Shown piece after piece: positions 1 through 9,458 of a DNA stretch of 64,000 nt. Both the position numbers and the translations under genes were made by a program. Source of the stretch: an uncultured Saprospiraceae bacterium (GTDB taxonomy: Bacteria > Bacteroidota > Bacteroidia > Chitinophagales > Saprospiraceae); assembly GCA_938001865.1 (NCBI GenBank), contig CALLAW010000055.1, positions 1 to 64,000 of the forward strand. Direction: 5' to 3'. How positions within the stretch are numbered: position 1 is the first letter of the stretch; the number at the start of each line of letters is the position of its first letter. The notes below the pieces were generated by a model, which was not told the DNA's origin, did not search any database, and saw only the letters and a program-made list of their open reading frames with translations.

Positions 1-2820
1 TGTTTTGTAATCGATGACTTCGACGTGATCCTTGTAGATGTCCATCCGATCGATATTACCTTGCATCGGTACATCGTTGATGACTACGTTTTTGATTGGT
101 ACTTCAAACTTCATATCATTTGGCCGCGACCATTCTGCCTTGTAAGTATTGTAGTATCTCTCCAGATTTTCTTTTCCATGTCTCAAGTAATTTTCTAGGT
201 CTTTGGGTTGAAAGTGTGAGCTGAACTTATTGAGACCATCTGTATAGTGCTTGTGTAATCTCTCTAAAGGAAGTTGATTGGTTCCTTCCGGTAGCTGTTG
301 TTTGAGATGCTTCTCTAGAGCATAGTGGATGGCATTTCCATATCCCATATTATCTGTCCTTGCACTTGGGATGTGCAGGATGACTTCAAAGTAGAAGGTG
401 ATTGGACAACGGAGATACTTATTGACATGAGTGATATTCATGACATAGTTTTCTAAGCGTTGATTGAGCTTTGACTCATCTATCCAATGCAGTTTTTTGA
501 CAGTTGGGAGTTGCATTCGCTTGCCTTGATAGTCAGCTAATAGATTAGGGTCAGGATGAATGTCGGTCATTGTAAGGTCAGTAGCATCTATGAGCTCACC
601 TGTGAATTGTACAGGAGTAGTCGGCTTACTCGATGTCTCTGTATTTTGCATGCCATAAGTGATCAATAGCTCCTTCTTAGCCCTTGTCATTGCAACATAG
701 TAGAGTCTTCTAGATTCCTCTATGTCGATTTGCTTTTGTTGGTCTTTGTATTCGTCAAGCTCTGCCTTTGTCATTGGTATATCTTCGAGAGGAGGTAACT
801 TGATAGTGCCAGGGAAGTTGATTTTCTTCCAAGTACTTGTACTAGATCCAAGCATGATGGTCGTATCAAACTCCATCCCTTTAGCCCCATGACAGGTAGC
901 GAATTGTACTCCATTGGCATCAGAGATGATATCTAAGTAGGAGAGTGGAATCTCATTTTCTTCCATCAATCTGATCTGAGTGATGAGGTCTAAGAGTTGG
1001 TAGTGATCAGTCTTCGCTGCTTCATCTTTGATGAAGTCAAAGAGAGTGTTGAGGAGTTCGAGTTTCCAGTAATTGTCACTCGCAGTAAGTGCATCTGTGA
1101 GGAATCCTCCTTCTTCCAATATCTTTTGGAAGAGAATCTGTACTGTCGACTCGGAGACGAGTTTTGTCCAACCTTGTAGTATGTCGATTGCGATGTGGAT
1201 GTTTGTGTCTTTGCCTATTGCCTTGTTCAGGTGTTCTACATCAAAGATGACATCAGTCCAGGTGATGAGTTTTTTATCATCGTTCCCTTCTCTTCTGGCT
1301 TTGAAGGCTTCTGCATTAATCTCTTTGAGATAACGTCCAATCTTATAGACATCATTGAAGCTGATGTCAAAGGCAGGGAGATTGAAGTAGTCGGGTATCA
1401 AGTGATCTACTCTGTAGTCTCCCTTTTGGAGGTTAGAGATGAGCTCTAGTACATTGATGATGTTGACGATGTATGGTACCTTGAGTACATCGACTTTACG
1501 CTTGACGTTGACAGGAATATTCTCTTTGGTCAAGACTTTGATGAGCTCCTTTGCCACCTTGTGCTTCTTGAATAGTACTGCAATCTCAGACAAGTCTCTT
1601 CCTTCTTCCTTTGCCTTACGGATATAGTCATAGATGTAGGCTTCCTCTGCAATGACATTTTCGAATTGGAGTAGCTGTGGAGCAATGTCGACAGCCTTGT
1701 TCTCTCCTTCTGCGATGAAGTTCTTGTCAAAGTCGAGTCTCTTGGAGAGTCGTCCTTCATTGTAGTCTATGACTTTTTTGGATGCTTCTACGATGTGAGT
1801 ACTTGATCTATAATTATTGAGTAATACGATAATCTTTGGATCAAATCCCTTCTGGTAGTCAGCGAGATTTTCGAGATTAGCTCCTTGGAATCTGTAGATA
1901 CTTTGATCATCATCTCCTACAACGAAGAGGTTGGGTAGGTCTACATCTTGGACGAGGAGTGAGAGGATATTCATCTGCGATCCATTACTATCTTGGAACT
2001 CATCAGCTAGGATGTAGTGATACTGCTCTTGATAGTCTAGTCTGATGTCATCATTGGTTTTGAGAGCATCTATCGTCCACTCTATCATATCGTTAAAGTC
2101 ATAGCGATTGGCGACTTTCATTTTGGCATTATACTTATCGTAAGTTTCGATAGCGGCGAGTGATCGTTCGTAACTTTTTTTGACCTTGGCAAATGTTTTT
2201 TCGTTCAGGTCACCCGCTTTGATCCCTTTATTTTTGTTTGCTCTCTTGTATTTGTATTCCGGATCTTCTGTTTTGTGGAACTCTAGTCTTTCTTTGATTC
2301 TATCTTTGAGATACTCAGTAGACCAATGCTCTTGCTTCATTGTATTATAGAGTGACTTCAGGTTGCCTACTGCATTATACTTGGAGTAGTCACTTACTGT
2401 GAAGAGAGGGTTGTCATAGTCGAGTTCGTCGATGATCTCTTTGAGGAGTTGTACTGATTCTAAGTCAGAGATTGCATCGAGTTTGTAATTGTCAAAGTGA
2501 TCTGGATTCTCAGAGATGACCTTACGGGCAAATGAGTGATAGGTATGAATATGTACCTTATAAGCATCTGCTCCCATGAACTTCATCAGACGCTTCTTCA
2601 TCTCTAGGGCACCTTGCTCGGTAAATGTCAAGCAGAGGATATTGTAAGCCTGTGTATCTGTTTGCTTCAAGATGTTACAGATACGTAGGGCAAGGATCTG
2701 TGTCTTACCTGTACCTGGACCTGCGACGACCATCACTGGTCCTTCGGTAGTGTCTACTGCCTGTCGCTGTTCGGTATTGAGTCTGTTATATTCTGTGTCA
2801 AAAGTTGCTTGATACTTCAT
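1..2820 (-). CDS. UvrD/Rep-type ATP-dependent helicase with C-terminal PD-(D/E)XK nuclease (partial, 3' end beyond window)
   Basis: The minus strand is open from an ATG at 2818-2820 to the left window edge (about 940 residues), so the gene is cut. Superfamily 1A helicase motifs are readable: NTEQRQAV (Q-motif) near residues 15-22, Walker A GPGTGKT at 34-40, DEFQDS near 271, GDDDQSIYRFQG, and YVAMTRAKKEL. The last readable part has GNIDRMD and then VIDYK, the D-(D/E)xK signature of RecB/AddB-type nucleases. A DNA repair or recombination helicase-nuclease is therefore likely. No partner AddB is visible. The start is preceded by a TA-N3-TTTG sequence about 25 bp upstream, a weak promoter candidate. 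The gene is divergent from the bestrophin gene. Confidence 0.9.
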   Translation of the reverse strand, partial: MKYQATFDTEYNRLNTEQRQAVDTTEGPVMVVAGPGTGKTQILALRICNILKQTDTQAYNILCLTFTEQGALEMKKRLMKFMGADAYKVHIHTYHSFARKVISENPDHFDNYKLDAISDLESVQLLKEIIDELDYDNPLFTVSDYSKYNAVGNLKSLYNTMKQEHWSTEYLKDRIKERLEFHKTEDPEYKYKRANKNKGIKAGDLNEKTFAKVKKSYERSLAAIETYDKYNAKMKVANRYDFNDMIEWTIDALKTNDDIRLDYQEQYHYILADEFQDSNGSQMNILSLLVQDVDLPNLFVVGDDDQSIYRFQGANLENLADYQKGFDPKIIVLLNNYRSSTHIVEASKKVIDYNEGRLSKRLDFDKNFIAEGENKAVDIAPQLLQFENVIAEEAYIYDYIRKAKEEGRDLSEIAVLFKKHKVAKELIKVLTKENIPVNVKRKVDVLKVPYIVNIINVLELISNLQKGDYRVDHLIPDYFNLPAFDISFNDVYKIGRYLKEINAEAFKARREGNDDKKLITWTDVIFDVEHLNKAIGKDTNIHIAIDILQGWTKLVSESTVQILFQKILEEGGFLTDALTASDNYWKLELLNTLFDFIKDEAAKTDHYQLLDLITQIRLMEENEIPLSYLDIISDANGVQFATCHGAKGMEFDTTIMLGSSTSTWKKINFPGTIKLPPLEDIPMTKAELDEYKDQQKQIDIEESRRLYYVAMTRAKKELLITYGMQNTETSSKPTTPVQFTGELIDATDLTMTDIHPDPNLLADYQGKRMQLPTVKKLHWIDESKLNQRLENYVMNITHVNKYLRCPITFYFEVILHIPSARTDNMGYGNAIHYALEKHLKQQLPEGTNQLPLERLHKHYTDGLNKFSSHFQPKDLENYLRHGKENLERYYNTYKAEWSRPNDMKFEVPIKNVVINDVPMQGNIDRMDIYKDHVEVIDYKT

Positions 2821-2945
2821 AAGGATAGATTCGCTTTGGTGCAAACCTTAAAGCTAAGGAAAATCATAATTGGAATTGTAACCACTTGCGTTAAAAAAAA
2901 CTTTAGGCTCGAATGGTATCTTTACAGCAACAAATCAATATTCCT

Positions 2946-3971
2946 ATGTATATCTACAGAAATATCTCCCCTAAGATTATTTTTAAATTCGCTTGGAAGC
3001 GAGTCTTATTTTTCTTGCTCTATGGGAGTTTTGTAGTTTATATTTACCATTACTTCCAGCACCAAGGTTACAATCTTGGTATCCCATATTTACCTTTGAG
3101 TACGATAGGTATTGCAGTTGCATTCTACCTAGGATTTAAGAATAATCAGTCTTATGATCGATTCTGGGAGGCCCGTAAGATCTGGGGAGGGATCATCAAT
3201 TATAGTCGGACGTGGGGCAATCAAGTGATCAGCTTTGTGACAGATCACCACAGAGATGACACATTGAGCAAAGAGGAATTGCATCGCTACCATCATGTAC
3301 TGATTTATAGGCATATCGCATACATCAATGCACTGCGCCTCCAACTCAGGATGCCTACATCATTTAGCTTGACTGCGACTAAGCGTGGACGTAAGGTGCC
3401 ATTCTACAAGGGTGTACCAGGTGGTGATGATTGGCTAGCTGACGTGGCTCCATTCTTGTCCTGCAATGATGAAGTCTCTGTGATCAAGGACAAGGTCAAC
3501 ACTGCGACTCAGATCATTCGTAATCAAGGAGAAGCATTGAATGACCTCTATCAGAAGGGGTTGATCGAGGACTTTCGTCATATGGAGATGATGCGAGTCT
3601 TGGAAGAGTTCTACAACCTCCAGGGAAAGTGTGAACGCATCAAGAAAACTCCGCTGCCAAGGCAATACTCATTTTTTAGTGCAGTGTTTGTTTGGATCTT
3701 TGTGCTGATGCTTCCATTCGGTCTCGTAGGTGCCTTTGGTGAGATGGGACATAACTATATCTGGGTCACAGTACCGATCTATACAATCATTGCGTGGATT
3801 TTCTTTACCATGGAGATAGTCGGTGATAGCAGCGAAGACCCCTTCGAAAACACGATCAACGATGTACCCATGACAGCACTGTGTCGGACTATAGAGATTG
3901 ACCTCAAGGATATGCTCGGAGAGGATAATCTCCCTGAGGGAATTAAGGCAGTGGATGGAGTGTTGATGTAA
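2946..3971 (+). CDS. Bestrophin-like (UPF0187) membrane channel protein
   Basis: Bestrophin/RFP-TM family protein, predicted anion-channel-like inner-membrane protein. Two hydrophobic segments lie near the N-terminus, followed by the family hallmark GFKNNQSYDRFWEAR and a GGIINYSRTWGNQ stretch. Another hydrophobic pair lies around residues 245-290 (numbered from the ATG at 2913) and is followed by GDSSEDPFE, also typical of the family. An upstream ATG at 2913 would add 11 residues, but it overlaps a TATCTTTA box (2917-2924) resembling the Bacteroidota -7 element, so I prefer the ATG at 2946. Bacterial homologues include the KpBest channel; the physiological ion is unknown here. Stands alone, divergent from the helicase gene. 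Confidence 0.85.
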   Translation: MYIYRNISPKIIFKFAWKRVLFFLLYGSFVVYIYHYFQHQGYNLGIPYLPLSTIGIAVAFYLGFKNNQSYDRFWEARKIWGGIINYSRTWGNQVISFVTDHHRDDTLSKEELHRYHHVLIYRHIAYINALRLQLRMPTSFSLTATKRGRKVPFYKGVPGGDDWLADVAPFLSCNDEVSVIKDKVNTATQIIRNQGEALNDLYQKGLIEDFRHMEMMRVLEEFYNLQGKCERIKKTPLPRQYSFFSAVFVWIFVLMLPFGLVGAFGEMGHNYIWVTVPIYTIIAWIFFTMEIVGDSSEDPFENTINDVPMTALCRTIEIDLKDMLGEDNLPEGIKAVDGVLM

Positions 3972-3997
3972 GTCAGTGATTTTGGTTATTTTTATAT

Positions 3998-4459
3998 ATG
4001 CAAAACATTTTTAATCAGGATTTTAGAGAATTTATTGAAGCGTTAAATACTTATAATGTAGAGTATATACTTGTAGGTGGCTATGCTGTAATACTCCATG
4101 GCTATCTCAGGACAACAGGTGATTTAGATATTTGGTTAAACAGAACAGAAGCTAATTATTTGAAGTTTATCAAAGCCGGGAATTCCTTTGGTCTACCTAC
4201 ATCTCAACTTTCAGTAGATAAATTTCTTAGTAATTTTGATATTGACGTTTTCTCATTTGGAAGACCACCAATGGCTATAGATATTATGTTAGAAGTTAAA
4301 GGGTTAAACTTTAAGGAGAGTTTTGAAAAGGCTCAGATACAAGAAGTTGAAGGCTTATCAGTCAATCTCATTTGGTTGCCACATTTAATTACTTCGAAAA
4401 GGGCTTCTGCACGGGGGAAAGATCTTGTAGATGTTGAATACTTAGATCAAGAGGAATAA
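3998..4459 (+). CDS. Nucleotidyltransferase-fold protein (DUF6036/AbiEii-like)
   Basis: The 153-aa protein has the minimal nucleotidyltransferase signature: VGGYAVILHGYLRTTGDLDIWL, that is hG(G) followed by DxDhW near residues 27-48, and then FDIDVFSFG and MAIDIML, which could give the third acidic residue. This fits the MNT/AbiEii-like families often seen in toxin-antitoxin or housekeeping contexts. It starts 26 bp after the bestrophin stop and is followed 10 bp later by a conserved-looking 76-aa protein on the same strand, so the two probably form a pair. Function unproven. Confidence 0.7.
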   Translation: MQNIFNQDFREFIEALNTYNVEYILVGGYAVILHGYLRTTGDLDIWLNRTEANYLKFIKAGNSFGLPTSQLSVDKFLSNFDIDVFSFGRPPMAIDIMLEVKGLNFKESFEKAQIQEVEGLSVNLIWLPHLITSKRASARGKDLVDVEYLDQEE

Positions 4460-4469
4460 ATAAAGATTA

Positions 4470-4700
4470 ATGTACGTTAAAACGTCTATGAGGGAAGCAA
4501 GGTTTGACAAAACTGCTTATGCGGAAAAGACTTACGAAGAAGCAGATAATACTGTTGCTTACTGGATGTCTAGAACTCCTACCGAACGTGTGGTTGCTGC
4601 ATATCACCTTTCTCTCCGAGCTTACGGAATAGACCCCAATGGACCTCATCCCAAGATTGATCTTACAATCTTTAGTACTCGAAAGCATGCTGTGAAGTAG
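4470..4700 (+). CDS. Small conserved-type protein paired with the nucleotidyltransferase
   Basis: The 76-aa hydrophilic protein contains AYWMSRTPTERVVAAYHL and ends in TIFSTRKHAVK. From memory, small proteins of this pattern (YW.S.TP.ER..AA, then FS.RKH) recur next to nucleotidyltransferase-like genes in Bacteroidota, and it begins 10 bp after one here. No catalytic motif is visible. A cognate partner or antitoxin role is an inference. The antisense ORF covering the same bases (4467-4688) lacks such a pattern and is taken as a shadow. Confidence 0.6.
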   Translation: MYVKTSMREARFDKTAYAEKTYEEADNTVAYWMSRTPTERVVAAYHLSLRAYGIDPNGPHPKIDLTIFSTRKHAVK

Positions 4701-4709
4701 CTCTGTAAT

Positions 4710-6146
4710 CTAGTATCGAATGCAGACATTCTTCGGCTCAGTAAAAAACTTCAAGGCATCAAATCCTCCTTCTCTCCCCACACCTGATTGCTTTACACCT
4801 CCGAATGGTGTCCTCAGATCACGTTGAAGCCAAGTATTGACCCAGACGATTCCTGCTTCTATCTCTTTGGCCATACGATGAGCTCGACTGAGATTTTCAG
4901 TCCATAGCGTAGCGGAGAGCCCGTAATTACTGTCATTGGCCATCTGTAGTGCTTCTGCCTCCGTCTCAAATGGAATAATCGTGACCACTGGTCCGAAGAT
5001 TTCTTCCTGGTTGGTCCGACAAGAATTGTCTAATCCTTCGATAATAGTAGGAGAGATGTAATAACCGTCTTCATATCCTTCTGGATGGATCGCTTCTCCG
5101 CCGCATAAGATATTGCCACCTTCTTGTTTTGCTATCTCTATGTAGGAGAGTATTTTATCATAATGTAGCTTGGAGACGATAGCTCCTACTCTGGTATCTG
5201 ACTCTGACGGATGACCGACCTTCATTGCTTTGGTCTTCGCGACGAAGTCAGCCTTGAACCGATCGTAGATGCTTGCTTGTACAAGTATACGACTCCCACA
5301 CAAGCAGATCTGACCTTGATTGGCAAACGATGAGTTGAGAGTCGTCCTCAGCATCTGATCATAGTCACAGTCAGCAAAGATGAGATTAGGATTCTTACCA
5401 CCCATCTCGAGTGAGAGCTTCTTGAACATCGGCGCTGCAACTCTAGCGATCTCTCCACCTACGCGAGTACTTCCTGTAAATGAGATAGCTTTGATCTTTG
5501 GATGTTTTGTCATTTCGGCACCGACCTTGATCCCGTCTCCATGGATGATATTGAGTACGCCAGGTGGGAGCCCCGCCTGTCGGCAAATGTCACTCAAGAG
5601 ATAGGCAGTCATTGGTGTGACCTCAGAGGGTTTGGCGATGACAGTATTGCCAGCTGCAAGTGCTGGAGCAACCTTCCAAGTGAAGAGATAAAGTGGAAGA
5701 TTCCATGGCGAGATAGTGCCAACTACTCCAAGTGGTTGTCTGAGAGTATAGTTGATCGCATCAGTCATTGCATGTGACTCTGATGCAAACTGTGTAATCG
5801 CTTGCGCAAAAAATCTAAAATTATCTGAGGCACGTCTAATGTCTACCTTCTTAGCCAACCATAGTGGCTTACCATTATCTCGAGATTCGGCAGCAGCCAA
5901 GTCATCTAAGTTGTCATCAATCAGATCTGCAATCTTGTGCAGATACCTACTCCTCTCATCTATAGAGAGTGCAGACCAGCTTGGAAAAGCATCGCTTGCC
6001 GCTTGAAATGCAACAGCGACATCACTCTGATCTGAGTCTGGCACTTGGCCATAGACTTGACCGCTAGCTGGCTCATAGAGGTCGATATAATTTCCTGATG
6101 AGGGCGGGAGGATTTTTCCGTTGATATAATTGTGTAGGGTAAGCAT
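4710..6146 (-). CDS. NAD(P)-dependent aldehyde dehydrogenase (hydroxymuconic/aminomuconic semialdehyde dehydrogenase-like)
   Basis: Full-length ALDH (478 aa). Visible hallmarks are SPWNLPLYLFTWK (substrate/cofactor region), the coenzyme motif FTGSTRVGGEI near residue 222, LEMGGKNP with the general-base Glu near 245, GQICLCGSR with the catalytic Cys near 281, and EEIFGPVVTI near 385. The overall look, including DNGKPLWLAKKVDIRRA at the N-terminus and the ending VCIRY, resembles 2-hydroxy- or 2-aminomuconic-6-semialdehyde dehydrogenases used in kynurenine or meta-cleavage pathways; this sub-assignment is a judgement without alignment. No pathway partners lie in the window. The upstream side is the 244-bp tandem repeat array. 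Confidence 0.88.
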   Translation of the reverse strand: MLTLHNYINGKILPPSSGNYIDLYEPASGQVYGQVPDSDQSDVAVAFQAASDAFPSWSALSIDERSRYLHKIADLIDDNLDDLAAAESRDNGKPLWLAKKVDIRRASDNFRFFAQAITQFASESHAMTDAINYTLRQPLGVVGTISPWNLPLYLFTWKVAPALAAGNTVIAKPSEVTPMTAYLLSDICRQAGLPPGVLNIIHGDGIKVGAEMTKHPKIKAISFTGSTRVGGEIARVAAPMFKKLSLEMGGKNPNLIFADCDYDQMLRTTLNSSFANQGQICLCGSRILVQASIYDRFKADFVAKTKAMKVGHPSESDTRVGAIVSKLHYDKILSYIEIAKQEGGNILCGGEAIHPEGYEDGYYISPTIIEGLDNSCRTNQEEIFGPVVTIIPFETEAEALQMANDSNYGLSATLWTENLSRAHRMAKEIEAGIVWVNTWLQRDLRTPFGGVKQSGVGREGGFDALKFFTEPKNVCIRY

Positions 6147-6309
6147 AGTGATTGTATTTACTATTTAGTAGCTCTAATCTAACACCTTCCCATACGACTC
6201 AGACGAAAACAGCGAGAAATCTTATTCTTGTTTTGCGATTATCAAGTGGATCCATCTGTGATAGACCCTGAGTACCTACCGGTACACTTCACTTATTATC
6301 AGGAAACAG
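6147..6309. other. Non-coding spacer upstream of the aldehyde dehydrogenase gene
   Basis: No gene is supported here. This is the presumptive promoter region of the aldehyde dehydrogenase gene (transcribed leftwards), but no clear TAnnTTTG box was found. It joins directly to the tandem repeat array. Confidence 0.5.
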
Positions 6310-7258
6310 CACCGTCATTACCCCTCCCTTTCCATTTCGACCGCAGGAGGACGTGTCCTCCGAAGTGGAGAAATCTCGCTGTATCGAAGACGTAGATAAT
6401 GTGCATCGAAGACGACGCATATACAGAGATCCTCAGAATGAGATGCCTCCTCTACAGGCGGACAAGTCCTCCACAGGCGGACAAGTCTATTCCTTTCGGT
6501 CAATCGATATGGAAAGTAGATTTCGGACTACCCTCGTTCCATTGCAACCTAATCACCGTCATTACTCCCCCCCTTTCCATTTCGACCGCAGGAGGATGTG
6601 CCCTCCGAAGTGGAGAAATCTCGCTGTATCGAAGACGTTTATAATGTGCATCGAAGACGACGCATATACAGAGATCTCAGAATGAGATGCCTCCTCTACA
6701 GGCGGACAAGTCCTCCGCAGGCGGACAAGTCTATTCTCTTCGGTCAATCGATATGGAAAGTAGGTTTTCGGACTACCCTCGTTCCATTGCAACCGAAGCA
6801 CCGTCATTACTCCCCCCTTTCCATTTCGACCGCAGGAGGATGTGTCCTCCGAAGTGGAGAAATCTCGCTGCATCGAAGACGTAGATAATGTGCATCGAAG
6901 ACGACGCATATACAGAGATCTCAGAATGAGATACCTCCTCTACAGGCGGACAAGTCCTCCACAGGCGGACAAGTCTATTCCCTTCGGTCAATCGATATGG
7001 AAAGTAGATTTTCGGACTACCCTCGTTCCATTGCAACCTAATCACCGTCATTACTCCCCCCTTTCCATTTCGACCGCAGGAGGATGTTTCCTCCGAAGTG
7101 GAGAAATCTCGCTGTATCGAAGACGTAGATAATGTGCATCGAAGACGACGCATATACAGAGATCTCAGAATGAGATACCTCCTCCAAAGGCGGACAAGTC
7201 CTCCAAGGGCGGACAAGTCTATTCCCTTCGGTCAATCGATATGGAAAGTAGATTTTCG
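6310..7258. repeat. Tandem array of about 3.9 copies of a 244-bp non-coding repeat
   Basis: The anchor CACCGTCATTA occurs at 6310, 6554, 6799 and 7043, giving periods of 244, 245 and 244 bp. Copies are nearly identical; the fourth lacks about its last 30 bp. Each unit contains an inverted repeat (GGAGGAC-GT-GTCCTCC in copy 1, degenerate in the others), two related GTATCGAAGACG/GCATCGAAGACGACG blocks, and an internal doublet of ACAGGCGGACAAGTC. The period is not a multiple of 3 and reading frames shift between copies, so the many short ORFs are not convincing genes. It lies between two leftward genes. Origin and function unknown. Confidence 0.93.
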
Positions 7259-7301
7259 AAGACGACACATCTCAAGTAACACCAAAGCAACTCAACATAC
7301 A

Positions 7302-7350
7302 CAGTTGGACGTGTCCTCCGCAGGAGAGGAAATCTCGCTGTATCGAAGAC
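7302..7350. repeat. Degenerate fragment of the 244-bp repeat
   Basis: The segment contains GGACGTGTCCTCCGCAGGAG and then GAAATCTCGCTGTATCGAAG, which match the start of the 244-bp unit with small changes. It is separated from the array by about 45 bp of non-repeat sequence and looks like an eroded fifth copy. Confidence 0.75.
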
Positions 7351-7408
7351 GATCCACCACAAGTAACACCAGTCACTCAGATTTTGGGCTGTATTGGGAA
7401 GGGCAGGC

Positions 7409-8308
7409 TTAGCTCGACTGCTGCAGTCTACGCATCGTCTGAACTAGCATCTCAGTCCTTGCATCAGAGAGGGGGAGGAGTGGCAATCTGAGTCGTCCAT
7501 TGCCTATCCCAGCGATCTTCAAGGCAGCTTTGATACCAGTAGGGTTGCCTTCTGCATAGAGATGTCTATGCATCGGATAGAGGATTTCGTTGTATTGTTT
7601 GGCGAGTATCACATTTGCCGCAAGGCCTGCATCTACGAGTGCCTTAGTCTGCTTGGGATAGATATTGGCAATGACTGAGATTACTCCATCACCGCCAGCT
7701 CCCATCATAGGCAGACATGTCTCATCATCACCGGATGTCACTACGAAGTCTGTTCTGGACCGATTATAGATGATATGGCTTGCTTTGATCAGATCACCAG
7801 AGGCTTCTTTGATTCCAATAAACTTGTCATGAGAGGCACAGAGCTCTACTGTGGTAGTCCATGCCATATTGGAGACGGTACGGCTCGGTACATTGTAGAG
7901 CATTATGGGCACAGGGCAGCACTCGGCGATAGCTTGATAGTGTAGCTTGAGTCCTTGCTGAGTAGGTTTGATGTAGGCTGGACAAGATGATAAGATGGCA
8001 TCTATACCTGTGAAGTCAAATGTCTTGATATAGTCACAGAGGACTTTGGTGTTGTTCCACCCAAAACATCCTGCCATTAGTGGTAACTTGCCAGCATTCT
8101 TCTCTATGACGAAGTCGAGTACTTGTCGTTTTTCTTCAAGGCTGAGGAGATCTGCCTCTCCTGTACTGCCAAGTACTACTAAGAAGTCAACGCCGCCGTC
8201 AGAGACATGTGTTATTAATTTGCCTAGAGCATCATAGTCTACGGCATTATCATGAGTGAATGGTGTCACAAGTGCTACACCGAGGCCTTTCCAATTTTTC
8301 TGACTCAT
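7409..8308 (-). CDS. dapA: 4-hydroxy-tetrahydrodipicolinate synthase
   Basis: Condenses pyruvate with aspartate semialdehyde in lysine/diaminopimelate synthesis (cytoplasmic). The 299-aa length is normal for the DapA/NAL family. Visible motifs are GVALVTPFT at the start, VLGSTGEADLL (family GTTGE loop), YNVPSRT with the active-site Tyr near 137, and GIKEASGD with the Schiff-base Lys near 166. It starts 6 bp after the accA stop on the same strand, so the two are probably co-transcribed. DapA itself is the best call, but other pyruvate-dependent family members cannot be fully excluded from motifs alone. Confidence 0.9.
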   Translation of the reverse strand: MSQKNWKGLGVALVTPFTHDNAVDYDALGKLITHVSDGGVDFLVVLGSTGEADLLSLEEKRQVLDFVIEKNAGKLPLMAGCFGWNNTKVLCDYIKTFDFTGIDAILSSCPAYIKPTQQGLKLHYQAIAECCPVPIMLYNVPSRTVSNMAWTTTVELCASHDKFIGIKEASGDLIKASHIIYNRSRTDFVVTSGDDETCLPMMGAGGDGVISVIANIYPKQTKALVDAGLAANVILAKQYNEILYPMHRHLYAEGNPTGIKAALKIAGIGNGRLRLPLLPLSDARTEMLVQTMRRLQQSS

Positions 8309-8314
8309 GGGTGG

Positions 8315-9280
8315 TTATTTGCTCACTTTCTGGATGTTGAACTCACCCATATTGCTATACTTCGCAATTCTCTGTTCGATGAGTTGGTCGACCGGGATGG
8401 TCATGAGTTGCGAGATTTCTTTTTTGATATGAGATTTGAGGGTCTTTATCATTTTGTCGTGGTCATTGTGAGCACCGCCGATAGGTTCTTTGATGATATC
8501 GTCAACGAGACCAAAGTTCTGCATATGTTCTGGTGTCAACTTGAGCTGTTCCGCAGCTTGCTCTTTGTAGTCCCAACTTCTCCATAAGATGGATGAGCAT
8601 GACTCTGGTGAGATGACAGAGTACCAGGTATTTTCCAACATGAATACACGATCTCCTAGTCCGATACCTAGAGCACCACCTGATGCACCCTCTCCGATGA
8701 TGTAGCAAGCGATAGGGACTCTGAGTTGTGCCATTTCGATAAGGTTTTTTGCGATTGCTTCTGCTTGACCTCTCTCTTCTGCTTCGATACCTGGATAGGC
8801 ACCTGGTGTATCGATCAGGCAGACGATTGGCATATTGAATTTCTCACCAAGTTTCATCAATCGGAGTGCCTTGCGATAGCCTTCAGGATTGGCCATTCCA
8901 AAGTTACGGTACTGTCTCATCTTGGTATTGTCACCTTTCTGATGTCCAATAAATACCATGGCTTGACCATTGATACGACCAATACCACCAACGATCGCCT
9001 TGTCGTCTCCAAAGTTACGATCACCATGGAGCTCTATGAAGCTCTTGCACATGCCGTGGATGTAGTGGTTGGTATATGGTCTCAGCGGGTGTCTAGAGAG
9101 TTGTACCCGTTGCCATCCTGTGAGATTATCGTAGATCTCTTTCTTTTTCTCAACGATTTTCTTTTCGATTTCAATGATCTTATCACTTACGTCGATATCG
9201 CCAACTGCTTCGATCTCTTTGATCTTGTCAAGTTGGGTGTATAAGTTTTCTATTGGTTGTTCAAAATCTAGAAATATCAT
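8315..9280 (-). CDS. accA: Acetyl-CoA carboxylase carboxyltransferase subunit alpha
   Basis: Transfers the carboxyl group from carboxybiotin to acetyl-CoA with AccD in fatty-acid synthesis. Recognisable segments are [11 protein letters not shown] at the N-terminus, [62 protein letters not shown], and [13 protein letters not shown] longer frame starts at 9298, but a perfect TATCTTTG box sits at 9301-9308 (minus strand), so transcription would begin inside that extension. The second ATG (9278-9280) also gives the usual family N-terminus. The protein is then 321 aa. First gene of an accA-dapA operon. Confidence 0.95.
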   Translation of the reverse strand: MIFLDFEQPIENLYTQLDKIKEIEAVGDIDVSDKIIEIEKKIVEKKKEIYDNLTGWQRVQLSRHPLRPYTNHYIHGMCKSFIELHGDRNFGDDKAIVGGIGRINGQAMVFIGHQKGDNTKMRQYRNFGMANPEGYRKALRLMKLGEKFNMPIVCLIDTPGAYPGIEAEERGQAEAIAKNLIEMAQLRVPIACYIIGEGASGGALGIGLGDRVFMLENTWYSVISPESCSSILWRSWDYKEQAAEQLKLTPEHMQNFGLVDDIIKEPIGGAHNDHDKMIKTLKSHIKKEISQLMTIPVDQLIEQRIAKYSNMGEFNIQKVSK

Positions 9281-9300
9281 ATTATTCAGCTTAGTCAAGG

Positions 9301-9308
9301 CAAAGATA
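9301..9308 (-). promoter_or_regulatory. accA promoter -7 box (TATCTTTG)
   Basis: Read on the minus strand, the bases spell TATCTTTG, a perfect match to the Bacteroidota TAnnTTTG -7 element. It lies 20 bp upstream of the chosen accA ATG at 9280. No clear -33 TTG was found at the ideal distance. It helps decide the accA start. Confidence 0.6.
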
Positions 9309-9373
9309 TGCTAACATCTATGGGAATGATTCTAACCATTTAATTATTTTAAAAAAAAATTAGGATAAAAAGG

Positions 9374-9403
9374 TTGACTACAAATAAGAGAATACTATAT
9401 TTG
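9374..9403 (+). promoter_or_regulatory. Promoter of the tRNA-Asp locus (TTG-N19-TATATTTG)
   Basis: TTG at 9374-9376, a 19-bp spacer and TATATTTG at 9396-9403 match the Bacteroidota sigma-ABfr consensus exactly. Transcription would start near 9410 and read rightwards through a roughly 330-nt structured leader into tRNA-Asp. Divergent from accA. Confidence 0.7.
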
Positions 9404-9458
9404 CACTCGCTTCTAATGTGAAGTATTTGGAACAATGATTGAATTCATTATTTCTACT

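Noticed and set aside
6310-7258. CRISPR array
   Set aside because: Units are 244 bp and nearly identical throughout, with no short repeat/spacer alternation and no cas genes.
6318-7412. Overlapping ORFs of 60-147 aa on both strands in the repeat array
   Set aside because: All arise from the 244/245-bp repeats whose length shifts frame between copies; composition is Arg/Ser-rich and unlike neighbouring proteins.
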